Positions 8,490-16,343 are shown, numbered from the stretch's first letter. The stretch: DNA of 47,081 bases from Firmicutes bacterium UBA1422 (GCA_002304835.1 DBPK01000010.1:1-47081); one strand, 5' to 3'. Made by a program: numbers and translations. The notes: a model not told the origin generated them from the sequence alone.

Positions 8490-9437
8490 CTATAAAACAC
8501 CGCTCTGTTTTATTTCGAGCGTTTTGGAATCCGCATCAAGCAATGCAGATACTCCCAGTGGAATGGTCGCTATATCGTCTGTATGCCCAAGAGGTAAACC
8601 ATAAAGGACCGGTTTTGAAAGATCTTTGAGATAATACTCAAGAACTTCTTCCAGACTTATGTCGCAGTTGTATCCGGGCTTATAGTCGTAGGGTCTGCAG
8701 TTCTTGCACTCTCCTATGACAAATCCAATGGCATCGTTAAGTTTTCCCGAGTTCCTCAAATGGCACATATTATGGTCGACTATCCAGGGTTCCGCATCAA
8801 CTTCCTCAAGAAACAGTATTTTGTCTCTGCAATCTATTTCATAGGGTGTCCCCAAACTTGCACATACCAGGGTCAAATTGCCGCCTGTTATCTGCCCTTC
8901 TGCTTTGCCTCCGCTTATTTTATATAGCCATTTCTTTTTGTCCGCCGTATTTATCTTTCCCAGCGGCTTGTCCGTGCACAAGGCATCAAAAAACTGTTTT
9001 TTAGTATATTCCGTAAGATCTTCTTCATTGAATCTTGCCATGCCGGGTCCGTGAAATGTTACAAGGTCACAGAATTTATTTAACATAAGATGCAGGGAAG
9101 TAATGTCGCTGAATCCCGTGAATATTTTGGGATTCTTTTTTATCATTTCAAAATCGATCAGATCAAGCAGCTGTGCTGCTCCGTATCCGCCCTGTGTAAC
9201 AAAAACGGCATCTATGTCCTTCCGTCTGAACATTTCATTCAGATCGGCCGCTCTGTCTTCCTCCGAGGCAGCAACAAACCCCTTCGTTTTATTAAGATTT
9301 CTGCCTGTTATGATATTATATCCCATGGCCGAAAGGTACTCGACTGCCCGCGGGACCTCACTTCTTGTTTCAGAAGGGCTGGAAGGTGAAATAACACCTA
9401 TGGTGGCTCCCGGCATTAATTTTTTTGGCTTTTGCAT
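8490..9437 (-). CDS. LD-carboxypeptidase (peptidase S66, LdcA/MccF family)
   Basis: About 315 residues. The family begins at KLMPGATIGVISPSSP. The serine nucleophile is in TGFSDITSLH, the glutamate in FLEEVDAEPW and the histidine in LPLGHTDD, giving the Ser-Glu-His triad. No signal peptide is seen, so it acts in the cytoplasm. By family it removes the terminal D-Ala from murein tetrapeptides, or cleaves related amide bonds (MccF). I chose ATG 9437, which follows GATGAGG. A GTG at 9512 in the same frame would add 25 basic residues without homology, and it overlaps one of the ATGAACA operator copies. First gene of the peptide-uptake operon, 65 bases before the binding-protein gene. Confidence 0.88.
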   Translation of the reverse strand: MQKPKKLMPGATIGVISPSSPSETRSEVPRAVEYLSAMGYNIITGRNLNKTKGFVAASEEDRAADLNEMFRRKDIDAVFVTQGGYGAAQLLDLIDFEMIKKNPKIFTGFSDITSLHLMLNKFCDLVTFHGPGMARFNEEDLTEYTKKQFFDALCTDKPLGKINTADKKKWLYKISGGKAEGQITGGNLTLVCASLGTPYEIDCRDKILFLEEVDAEPWIVDHNMCHLRNSGKLNDAIGFVIGECKNCRPYDYKPGYNCDISLEEVLEYYLKDLSKPVLYGLPLGHTDDIATIPLGVSALLDADSKTLEIKQSGVL

Positions 9438-9504
9438 AGCAAACCTCATCATACTTTTTACTTTTTTAGCGAATATATTTCTCCGCTTTTGATTTGTTTT
9501 TAAT

Positions 9505-9557
9505 ATGAACACATATTTCTATTTATGAACATATATTATTATATCACTTATGTTCAT
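9505..9557. promoter_or_regulatory. candidate operator: inverted and repeated ATGAACA sites over the promoter
   Basis: ATGAACATA at 9525-9533 and TATGTTCAT at 9549-9557 form a perfect 9-base inverted repeat with a 15-base gap. On the transcribed strand one arm lies inside the promoter spacer and the other just after the -10 box. A third copy of ATGAACA is at 9505-9511. The placement suits a repressor. The IclR domain encoded at the end of the same operon is the obvious candidate to bind it, but that link is inference. Confidence 0.55.
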
Positions 9558-9566
9558 GGCCGTCAA
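9538..9566 (-). promoter_or_regulatory. sigma-A promoter of the peptide-uptake operon
   Basis: Read on the minus strand: -35 TTGACG (9566-9561), 17-base spacer, -10 TATAAT (9543-9538). This is close to consensus. The -35 box abuts the T-tract of the terminator of the preceding gene. No other clear promoter is seen before the window edge, so it probably serves the whole unit down to the M20-IclR gene. Confidence 0.85.
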
Positions 9567-9594
9567 TAAAAAAAGACAGATAATTCCGTCTTTT
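9567..9594 (-). terminator. rho-independent terminator after the zincin gene
   Basis: A 10-base stem (AAAAGACGGA / TCTGTCTTTT, one G-U pair) with a 4-base loop is followed by a run of seven T on the minus strand. It lies just downstream of the stop at 9605 and immediately upstream of the next promoter. Confidence 0.85.
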
Positions 9595-9604
9595 ATGCTA
9601 TGAG

Positions 9605-10000
9605 TCATATTTTTTTGTTTTGCATATATCTTGCCAGTTTTTCTTCATCCTTCTTTTCCAGTCCCCTTTCCCCTGCCAGAGATTCAAGGTGATGTGTAAA
9701 TTCATGAAGAAGCGTATCTTTTAACCTCATCCTGAAATCTTCTTTTTCCATATGGCCGAACAGCCTTTGAAAGGATCCGTAATATATGTATATCATTCTA
9801 CCCATGGAACTGTTTCTCACATACTCACCAAGTATATAGAGATCGTTTTTTTTGGCATGGGGACTTTTTTTGGTTTCCGGCAACAAAAGTATCCCTCCGT
9901 TCAGTTCTTTAAAAAACTCTTTTGGAAGTTTCTCTGCGATCTCATCCAGCATTTTCTGCGTTTCATCAATATTTACAACTGTCATATCATAATTATACAT
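9605..10000 (-). CDS. small zincin-like metallopeptidase
   Basis: 131 residues from ATG 10000, which follows GGGTGG; a longer frame to 10048 lacks a good ribosome site. The motif LLHEFTHHLE supplies HExxH, and the segment IYIYYGSFQRLFG before it resembles the minimal zincin family (PF06262-type). No signal peptide or membrane segment is seen, so a cytoplasmic protein is likely. The substrate is not known for the family. It stands alone: a terminator follows it and a divergent gene lies upstream. Confidence 0.7.
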   Translation of the reverse strand: MYNYDMTVVNIDETQKMLDEIAEKLPKEFFKELNGGILLLPETKKSPHAKKNDLYILGEYVRNSSMGRMIYIYYGSFQRLFGHMEKEDFRMRLKDTLLHEFTHHLESLAGERGLEKKDEEKLARYMQNKKI

Positions 10001-10048
10001 TTTATTGCCACCCATTTCAAAGAAAACTCCAATAATAACAACCTGCAC

Positions 10049-10078
10049 TTTTCATTATGTATATTTTTGTTGTATAAT
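10049..10078 (+). promoter_or_regulatory. promoter of the 65-residue membrane protein
   Basis: -35 TTTTCA (10049-10054), 18-base spacer, -10 TATAAT (10073-10078). The start codon lies 25 bases downstream of the -10 box, with a strong GGAAGGAGGTG in between. Confidence 0.6.
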
Positions 10079-10102
10079 AAAAAAAAGGAAGGAGGTGTCA
10101 AT

Positions 10103-10300
10103 ATGCCGCTTATATTGTTGGGTCTGCTCGTAATAGTCGTTACTGTTGCATATTTTTACTTGAATGGCATGATGAAGCCTAATTCCGAGAGCAAAAAGAA
10201 AGAGAAGGAAGATCCTTCAAAAATAATATACCTAAACAAAGAAGACTGGAAGGAAAACACCTCCGATGACAACGCTAATGATGACGACAGATCAAAATGA
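10103..10300 (+). CDS. 65-residue single-pass membrane protein, function unknown
   Basis: ATG 10103 follows GGAAGGAGGTG at ideal spacing. Residues 2-20 are hydrophobic (PLILLGLLVIVVTVAYFYL). The rest is a charged tail, lysine-rich first (SKKKEKE) and acidic at the end (DDNANDDDRSK). It would sit in the membrane with the tail probably in the cytoplasm. A TATAAT box upstream and a good terminator downstream make it a genuine one-gene unit despite its small size. I do not recognise a family. Confidence 0.72.
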   Translation: MPLILLGLLVIVVTVAYFYLNGMMKPNSESKKKEKEDPSKIIYLNKEDWKENTSDDNANDDDRSK

Positions 10301-10306
10301 ATGAAT

Positions 10307-10349
10307 AAAAATGTGCATTGACCCGGCAAGGATCTCTGCACATTTTTTT
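10307..10349. terminator. bidirectional terminator between convergent genes
   Basis: Arms AAAATGTGCA (10307-10317 region) and TGCACATTTT (10337-10346) are followed by a T-run on the plus strand. On the minus strand the hairpin is also followed by TTTTT. It can stop both the 65-residue gene and pnp. Confidence 0.82.
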
Positions 10350-10382
10350 ATTGTTCTCTAAAATGATATGAACTTCCTTATA

Positions 10383-12485
10383 TCAGTCAGGTAGCTGTGT
10401 CCTCAGAAGGTTGATCCTTCCCTGACTGTCTATCTCGGTGACCTTGACTTCAACTTCATCTCCGATATTCATTATATCTTCAACTTTCTCGACTCTGTGT
10501 TTCGCCATCTTCGATATATGCAGCAGCCCGTCTTTCCCGGGCAGTATCTCTATGAATGCTCCGAAATTCATTATGCGTACTACTTTGCCATTATAGACTT
10601 CTCCGACTTCCACTTCTTTTATCAGCATCTCTATCTCATTAAGGCCTTTTTCTGCACTTTCCATATCCGGTGCCGCAATATAAACAAGTCCATCATCATC
10701 AATGTCTATCTTGACTCCTGTTTTGTCTATTATGCCGTTTATTGTCTTGCCTCCCGGACCTATTACTGTTCTGATCTTATCCGGATCTATCTGCAGTGAG
10801 ATTATCCTGGGTGCCCAAGGCGAAAGTTCAGCTCTGGGTTCTGATATCTCACTCATCATTTCATTTAGTATGTGCATCCTGCCTTCCTTTGCCTGGGAAA
10901 GGGCCTTCTCAAGGATATCCCTCGAAAGTCCGTGCACCTTTATGTCCATCTGTATGGCTGTCACGCCTTTCTCGGTTCCGGCCACTTTAAAGTCCATATC
11001 GCCAAGAAAATCTTCCATTCCCTGTATGTCCGACAATATGGCCATTTTGCTGCTGCCGTCTTCTTCAACTCTTTCAATAAGCCCCATGGCTATCCCTGCC
11101 ACAGGAGACTTTATGGGTACGCCTGCATCCATCAGGGCAAGACAGCTTCCGCATGTGGATGCCATGGATGTGGACCCATTGGAGGAAAGTATCTCTGATA
11201 CTACTCTTATGGCATAAGGAAATTCCTCAACCTCGGGAAGCACAGGTATGATGGCTCTTTCCGCCAGCGCACCATGGCCTATCTCTCTTCTTCCGGGACT
11301 TCGCATGGGTTTTGTTTCCCCAACTGAATAAGCCGGAAAATTATAATGATGCATATATCTTTTTTCGGTTTCTTCCGATATGCCGTCCAGTCTCTGTCCT
11401 TCTCCCACAGGGCCAAGGGTGGCCACAGAAAGTGCCTGTGTCTGCCCTCTTTTGAAAAGCCCGGTGCCATGGCATCTGGGAAGGACTCCGGTCTCAACCC
11501 ATATGGGTCTTATTTCATCATGCTTCCTGTTGTCGGGTCTTATCCCGTCATCAAGGATAAGTCGTCTGACCTGTTCCTTCGTTATAGTGTAAAGTATGTT
11601 GGCAATATCCTTTTCGCCCTCCGGATATTTCTCCGCGAAATATTCCTGAGTCTCGACTTCCACTGCGTCCATGTTGTCCAGTCTTTCCTGTTTTTCTACA
11701 GTAAGTACTGCAGCTCTCATCTTTTCTTCAGCATATTCCCTTACATCTTTTTCGATATCTTCGGGGACCTTGTAACATTCTATCTCTTTTTTTGCCTTAC
11801 CGACTTCTTCTACTACTTCTTCAATAAATGCAACTATTTTCTTGATTTCTTCATGGGCAAACAATATCCCGTCAAGCATATCGGATTCAGCCACTTCCTC
11901 CGCGCCTGCCTCCACCATCATGATCGCATCTTTTGTGCCCGAAACCACCATATGCATGTCGCTTTTTTCTCTCTCGGCCGATGTGGGGTTTATAACGAAT
12001 TCTCCGTTGATCCTTCCAACAAGCACAGAACCCGTGGGTCCTTCCCAGGGTATGTCCGAAACGGACAGTGCCACAGACGAGCCTATCATTGCAGCTATTT
12101 CCGAGGGGGCATCATTGTCCATACACATAACAGTGGCCACCACCTGCACATCGTTAAAGAAACCCTTTGGGAAAAGCGGTCGGAGCGGTCTGTCCATGAG
12201 CCTGGAATTCAAAACGGCCTTTTCACTGGGTCTTCCTTCTCTTTTGATGAATCCTCCGGGTATCTTCCCCGCAGCATACATTTTTTCTTCATAGTCACAG
12301 CTGAGCGGGAAAAAGTCTATATCGGGTCTGGGTTGTTTTGACATCACCGCCGTAACGTTTACGACCGTATCCCCGTACCTGACCATTACCTGCCCGTTGG
12401 CCTGTTCACAGACCTTGCCGATTTCCATCTCCATCAGCTTTCCGCCGATGGCTGTTCTGAATGTTTTATAGTCTTCAAATCTCAT
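10383..12485 (-). CDS. pnp: polyribonucleotide nucleotidyltransferase (PNPase)
   Basis: 700 residues from ATG 12485, six bases after AGGAGGTAG; an in-frame TTG six bases earlier is less likely. Two RNase PH-like domains (about 10-225 and 310-540), a KH domain (IGPGGKTINGII) and a C-terminal S1 domain (GKVVRIMNFGAFIEILPG) are all present at the usual length. It degrades RNA 3' to 5' using phosphate as part of mRNA turnover. It follows rpsO, as in most bacteria, with a terminator-like hairpin and a small leader hairpin between. Confidence 0.98.
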   Translation of the reverse strand: MRFEDYKTFRTAIGGKLMEMEIGKVCEQANGQVMVRYGDTVVNVTAVMSKQPRPDIDFFPLSCDYEEKMYAAGKIPGGFIKREGRPSEKAVLNSRLMDRPLRPLFPKGFFNDVQVVATVMCMDNDAPSEIAAMIGSSVALSVSDIPWEGPTGSVLVGRINGEFVINPTSAEREKSDMHMVVSGTKDAIMMVEAGAEEVAESDMLDGILFAHEEIKKIVAFIEEVVEEVGKAKKEIECYKVPEDIEKDVREYAEEKMRAAVLTVEKQERLDNMDAVEVETQEYFAEKYPEGEKDIANILYTITKEQVRRLILDDGIRPDNRKHDEIRPIWVETGVLPRCHGTGLFKRGQTQALSVATLGPVGEGQRLDGISEETEKRYMHHYNFPAYSVGETKPMRSPGRREIGHGALAERAIIPVLPEVEEFPYAIRVVSEILSSNGSTSMASTCGSCLALMDAGVPIKSPVAGIAMGLIERVEEDGSSKMAILSDIQGMEDFLGDMDFKVAGTEKGVTAIQMDIKVHGLSRDILEKALSQAKEGRMHILNEMMSEISEPRAELSPWAPRIISLQIDPDKIRTVIGPGGKTINGIIDKTGVKIDIDDDGLVYIAAPDMESAEKGLNEIEMLIKEVEVGEVYNGKVVRIMNFGAFIEILPGKDGLLHISKMAKHRVEKVEDIMNIGDEVEVKVTEIDSQGRINLLRTQLPD

Positions 12486-12508
12486 TAGCAACTACCTCCT
12501 GCTAATTC

Positions 12509-12523
12509 TGCGCTTTCCGCGCA
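12509..12523 (-). promoter_or_regulatory. small hairpin just upstream of the pnp ribosome site
   Basis: On the minus strand TGCGC-GGAAA-GCGCA forms a 5-base stem with a 5-base loop, ending about ten bases before the pnp Shine-Dalgarno. PNPase autoregulates through a leader stem in E. coli; a similar role here is only a suggestion. Confidence 0.35.
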
Positions 12524-12610
12524 TTACCTTCTGCGCGTGATCTTTTTGCCTTATGATCCAAATGACATACTGATCATACGCTTCAAAATACTTTTGTGCT
12601 TTATTGCACT

Positions 12611-12640
12611 TATAAATAAAAGCGGAGCATTACTCCGCTT
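12611..12640 (-). terminator. terminator or attenuator between rpsO and pnp
   Basis: The stem AAGCGGAG / CTCCGCTT with a short loop is followed by TTTATTTATA on the minus strand, 14 bases after the rpsO stop. It probably lets part of the transcription through to pnp, since no stronger promoter is visible before pnp. Confidence 0.7.
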
Positions 12641-12653
12641 AAATTTCTTGAAA

Positions 12654-12920
12654 TTACTTTCTCAATCCCAGACGGGCTATAAGATCTCTGTACCTGTTCA
12701 CGTCTTTTTCCTTCAGGTAATTGAGAAGATTCCTTCTCTGTCCGACCATTTTAAGAAGACCGCGTCTTGAATGGTGATCCTTTTTGTGGATCTTCAGGTG
12801 TTCATTCAGATCATTTATCCTGTAGGTCAGAACGGCGATCTGAACTTCCGGGGAACCTGTATCCCCTTCTTTTAGCTGATATTCTTTGATTATTTCAGCT
12901 TTCTTTTTTACATCGATCAT
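12654..12920 (-). CDS. rpsO: 30S ribosomal protein S15
   Basis: 88 residues from ATG 12920, preceded by AAGGAG. The sequence is standard S15 (GDTGSPEVQIAVLT, HKKDHHSRRGLLKMVGQRRNLLNYL, IARLGLRK). The longer reading frame to 12986 is only the leader. It binds 16S rRNA in the small subunit. It has its own promoter at 13009-13037 and a leader of about 80 bases, where S15 often controls its own translation. Confidence 0.98.
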   Translation of the reverse strand: MIDVKKKAEIIKEYQLKEGDTGSPEVQIAVLTYRINDLNEHLKIHKKDHHSRRGLLKMVGQRRNLLNYLKEKDVNRYRDLIARLGLRK

Positions 12921-12965
12921 TTTATTTCTCCTTCTTATAATACGCCTTCTGCGAAGTTTCCGTCG

Positions 12966-12981
12966 GAGTTTCGTAAAACTC
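12966..12981 (-). promoter_or_regulatory. hairpin in the rpsO leader
   Basis: Arms GAGTTT and AAACTC enclose the tetraloop TACG on the minus strand, about 45 bases before the start codon. A second short stem (CTTC-GCA-GAAG) lies just downstream. Candidate for S15 feedback control; structure not proven. Confidence 0.35.
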
Positions 12982-13008
12982 AGCAAAAGGTAAAAATATT
13001 AACGGTTT

Positions 13009-13037
13009 ATATTAACACAATCATTATGTTAATGCAA
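13009..13037 (-). promoter_or_regulatory. promoter of rpsO (and pnp)
   Basis: -35 TTGCAT (13037-13032), 17-base spacer ending in TGT, -10 TAATAT (13014-13009) on the minus strand. It resembles the rimP promoter at 22918-22946 closely. Confidence 0.75.
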
Positions 13038-13057
13038 GAGGCAAACCCCTAAGATCA

Positions 13058-13519
13058 TCATGAATGTGTTTCAAACACATTGCCGCATTTCGGGCATTTT
13101 ATACGGACTTTCCCTTTACCTGCCGGCACCCGGATCTGTTGCATACATGAAGGGCAATTGTAATAGCAGTATACTGTCTTGTCTTTTGATCTGGGGTTTT
13201 GACGTTGCTTTCGATTTCCTCCCATATTCTGACTTCCACGGTTTTCGTAATATCCACGGCGGTTCTTTTTGCCTGTTATGCCGGCAAAAAATGACATGAA
13301 TCTTATGTTTTCCTGCTGCCTTTTGTATATGTTTCTGGAAAACATTCTGTAAATCGCAAAGAGGATCATCGCAACGCCTATCCAGTATATTATCCTTATC
13401 CCAAACATGTTGCCTGCCACTTCCAGTAAAAAAGATACTATTATAAGAAAAAAATTAAACTGATCACCGCCGTATCTTCCCTGCATGAATCGCATCAGCC
13501 TGTATTTCCAATTGTTCAT
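13058..13519 (-). CDS. membrane protein with C-terminal zinc ribbon
   Basis: 153 residues. Two hydrophobic segments lie at about 22-40 and 42-57, followed by a basic, glycine/asparagine-rich linker. The C-terminal zinc ribbon has CPSC and CPKC pairs. The ATG overlaps the stop of the aldolase gene by four bases, with GGGAGG upstream. Proteins of this layout occur in clostridia without a known role. The basic linker could touch RNA or ribosomes, which would suit the operon, but that is a guess. Confidence 0.8.
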   Translation of the reverse strand: MNNWKYRLMRFMQGRYGGDQFNFFLIIVSFLLEVAGNMFGIRIIYWIGVAMILFAIYRMFSRNIYKRQQENIRFMSFFAGITGKKNRRGYYENRGSQNMGGNRKQRQNPRSKDKTVYCYYNCPSCMQQIRVPAGKGKVRIKCPKCGNVFETHS

Positions 13520-14409
13520 TTTTTATGCCTCCCTGTGCCGATATCTTTCTTGGACAGTTTAGAATACTGCCTTAAATATTTCTGTCTTAGAAAATTGCTG
13601 TCTATTGTACTTATTGGTTTTCCCTTGGGAGAAAGGAATGCTGCAAAAAATGCTTTGCAATTCTTTTGAATTATCATTTCCGCAGCTTCTCTGTCTTCCG
13701 TGTTGCTCAAAATGAGTCTTCCTCGGCCGTCCAAAAGTATTTCCATTTTTGGGCCGGCTATCTGGGCATAATCATCTAAATATGCTTTAAGATATAGTTT
13801 TTTGTATGATACATATTTTGACAATGGGTCCATAAGGGGGACTCCCATCCTTGCCAGATATTCTCCTGCCGCCTCCTCAAGTCCGTATGCGGCCGCAAAA
13901 GCTTCTTCGTATGTACTCCCCCAGCACACTGCTCCGTGATGAGACATTATCACCGCATTGCCCGATGATTCTTTTGTCGCCCTTGCAGTGTTTCTTGAAA
14001 GTCTATTGGTTCCGGGCAGAGCATAAGGGGCGCATATAATGCCTTTTCCTATTCTGTCATACTCTTTATCAAATGAAACAGAACCGAATCCCATGGCTGA
14101 AATGGCGGATGCATTGTCCTGATGTGTATGGATTATAAAGTTCGCTTCAGGTTTCAGTTTATATATTTCTCTGTGAAGTTTTTTTTCAGAGGAAGGTTTG
14201 ACCGGCCCCCTGTGAGTCATGTCTTTCATTCCCAGCAGTATGACCTCATCCTCTGTAAGGGTCATATAGTTGCGTCCGCTGGCAGTAATGACAAAGCTTT
14301 CTTCGTCTACTCTACAGCTTATATTGCCCCATGTCCTGGCAATAAGGCCGCTTCTGGTTATCTCCTCTCCGGCCTTAATGACCAGCTCCTTTGCTTTTTT
14401 AAGATCCAT
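13516..14409 (-). CDS. class II aldolase/adducin family protein
   Basis: 297 residues. The first 200 match the class II aldolase fold: GLIARTWGNIS, SSE (E75), HTH (H94, H96) and MSHHGAVCWG (H157/H158). These are the residues expected to hold zinc and act in catalysis in fuculose- or ribulose-phosphate aldolases. The last 90 residues (LDGRGRLILSNTEDREAAE onward) are an extra segment that I do not recognise. It lies 27 bases after ribF and overlaps the zinc-ribbon gene, so it is co-transcribed with the translation operon, an unusual place for a sugar enzyme. Substrate unknown. Confidence 0.85.
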   Translation of the reverse strand: MDLKKAKELVIKAGEEITRSGLIARTWGNISCRVDEESFVITASGRNYMTLTEDEVILLGMKDMTHRGPVKPSSEKKLHREIYKLKPEANFIIHTHQDNASAISAMGFGSVSFDKEYDRIGKGIICAPYALPGTNRLSRNTARATKESSGNAVIMSHHGAVCWGSTYEEAFAAAYGLEEAAGEYLARMGVPLMDPLSKYVSYKKLYLKAYLDDYAQIAGPKMEILLDGRGRLILSNTEDREAAEMIIQKNCKAFFAAFLSPKGKPISTIDSNFLRQKYLRQYSKLSKKDIGTGRHKK

Positions 14410-14436
14410 TTTATTTCCTTTTTATGCCTCTTTAGA

Positions 14437-15381
14437 TCAATAGGTATCTTCGTTATCAAAAGCTCTGTGAAATGCTCTTGCCGCTATACAGTCTTCGGTT
14501 ATCTGTTTCGAAAGTTCTTCGATAGTATCAAATTTTTTTTCCGGTCTCGTTCTTTTTAGAAATTCAACTTTGATTCTTTTCCCATACAATTCTTTATTGA
14601 AATTGAATATATGTGTCTCTACATTTTTTTCAAATTCTCCCACTGTGGGTTTTCTTCCCACATTTGTGACTCCCGGATATCTTTTGCCCTCATAGGTGCA
14701 GTATGTTATATAAACTCCATTGGGAGGTGAGACCATACTTTCATCTATTATAAGATTGGAAGTCGGAAAGCCAAGTTTTTTCCCCAGTTTGTTGCCAATT
14801 ACGACCTCTCCTCCTATACTGTAATACCGGCCAAGATATTTAAAGCACCTGTCCACCATTCCCTCTTCTATACACTTCCTTATCATGGTGGAACTTACCA
14901 GCTGTCCGTCTATACTGAATGGCTCAAGCACATGTATTCCGAATCCTTTTTTCATTCCTTCGTGGATAAGTACTTCAGCATTTCCTTCCGCTTTGTACCC
15001 GAACCTGTAATTGAATCCGCAGTAGGCTTCCTGCATTCCGATTTTTTTTATAAGCAGTTCATCGATGAAGGATTCTGCCCTCATATTCAGTATATCTTTT
15101 GTAAAAGGCACCGAAAAAAGGATATCGATTCCAAGACTTTTTATTATATCGGCTTTTTCCTCGTTATAAAGTATGCTCTTAACAAAAGGCCCTTTGCCAG
15201 TCAGGTTTCTCGGATGGTTGGAAAAAGTGAATACAGCACTTTTCATTTCTGCGGCTTCAGCGGCTTTTACGGTCCGCGCAATAAGTTCCTGGTGCCCTTT
15301 ATGCACTCCGTCAAAGTTGCCAAGTGCCACCACTGTTTTTTCTACATGATCTGTTCCTTCCAGGGAGTTATATATCTTCAT
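14437..15381 (-). CDS. ribF: bifunctional riboflavin kinase/FAD synthetase
   Basis: 314 residues from ATG 15381 after AAGGAGAAGAC. The N-terminal FMN adenylyltransferase has GNFDGVHKGHQEL; the C-terminal kinase has KLGFPTSNL, PPNGVYITY and GVTNVGRKPTVG. It turns riboflavin into FMN and then FAD. It follows truB by 11 bases, as is usual in Bacillota. Confidence 0.97.
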   Translation of the reverse strand: MKIYNSLEGTDHVEKTVVALGNFDGVHKGHQELIARTVKAAEAAEMKSAVFTFSNHPRNLTGKGPFVKSILYNEEKADIIKSLGIDILFSVPFTKDILNMRAESFIDELLIKKIGMQEAYCGFNYRFGYKAEGNAEVLIHEGMKKGFGIHVLEPFSIDGQLVSSTMIRKCIEEGMVDRCFKYLGRYYSIGGEVVIGNKLGKKLGFPTSNLIIDESMVSPPNGVYITYCTYEGKRYPGVTNVGRKPTVGEFEKNVETHIFNFNKELYGKRIKVEFLKRTRPEKKFDTIEELSKQITEDCIAARAFHRAFDNEDTY

Positions 15382-15392
15382 GTCTTCTCCTT

Positions 15393-16343
15393 TTATGTTT
15401 TTGTGCAAAGGACTTTTTCGGGTCTCAGTTCATTATCCTCTATGCCGGCAATGCCCAGAAAGGTTTTTCCCGAATACACTCTGAAGCGTTTTTTTAGGTT
15501 TTCTTTTTTGTTTTCATCTTCAATGTTTTCCGGTGCAGTGAAATCCCTTATTGATCTGCCGTTAACAAAATCTTCTGCTCTTTTATCATCAAGCCATATA
15601 ACCAAAAGCCCGGAAAGGGGATGGTCCATAGGCAGAAGTTCTGCAATTCTTTCCTCTTTTGGCATGCTCTCAAGTTCTTCAAGGCTTACTGAATCCTCTA
15701 TGCAGAATATGCCGCTTACTGTTCTTGTAAGCCCGCTCATTACTGCTCCGCAACCGAGCTTTCTGCCTATGTCATGACAAAGTGTCCTTATATATGTGCC
15801 TTTGGAACAGGTCACTGTAAAGGTCGCTTCTGCTTTTTCCGCTTTCCCTTCTTCATCTTTTTCTATGATTATATCATCGATTATAATGTCTTCTATATTT
15901 ATCCTTCTGGACTTTATTTCCACTTCAAGCCCTTCTCTTGCATATTCATAAAGTCTTTTCCCCTTTACTTTCAACGCAGAATACTTTGGGGGGATCTGGT
16001 CTATGCTCCCCCTGAAAGAAAGCACAGCATCTCTGATACTGCGCTCGGTTATATACTTCAATGGGTATTCGCACAGTATTTTGCCCCACACATCCTGGGT
16101 ATCTGTCTCTATCCCCATCTTCATGGTGCATCTGTACTCTTTCAAGTCATTGTCCATATATTCTATTATCCTGGTGGCTTTACCAAGACATATGGGCAGG
16201 ACTCCCTCTGCCATTGGATCAAGAGTTCCCGTATGTCCTGCTTTTTTTACCTCAAACAGTTTTCTTATTACCGCCACACAGTCATGAGAAGTATATTTCA
16301 GTGACTTCCTAAGATTTATTATACCGTTTATGTCAGTATCCAA
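15393..16343 (-). CDS. truB: tRNA pseudouridine(55) synthase TruB
   Basis: 316 residues. The catalytic aspartate is in GHTGTLDPMAEGVLP, and the RNA-binding C-terminal region is present. It makes pseudouridine 55 in tRNA. The start appears to be TTG 16343, inside the end of nrnA (11-base overlap), with GGAGGTAT about a dozen bases before it. No ATG is available near the family's N-terminus (NGIINLRKS). Confidence 0.95.
   Translation of the reverse strand: MDTDINGIINLRKSLKYTSHDCVAVIRKLFEVKKAGHTGTLDPMAEGVLPICLGKATRIIEYMDNDLKEYRCTMKMGIETDTQDVWGKILCEYPLKYITERSIRDAVLSFRGSIDQIPPKYSALKVKGKRLYEYAREGLEVEIKSRRINIEDIIIDDIIIEKDEEGKAEKAEATFTVTCSKGTYIRTLCHDIGRKLGCGAVMSGLTRTVSGIFCIEDSVSLEELESMPKEERIAELLPMDHPLSGLLVIWLDDKRAEDFVNGRSIRDFTAPENIEDENKKENLKKRFRVYSGKTFLGIAGIEDNELRPEKVLCTKT

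Noticed and set aside
11346..12341. Long plus-strand open frame opposite pnp
   Set aside because: Shadow of a conserved gene; no ribosome site, no recognisable domain.
13064..13080. 17-base palindrome ATGTGTTTCAAACACAT at the end of the zinc-ribbon gene
   Set aside because: It lies within the last codons and is not followed by a U-run; no support as terminator.
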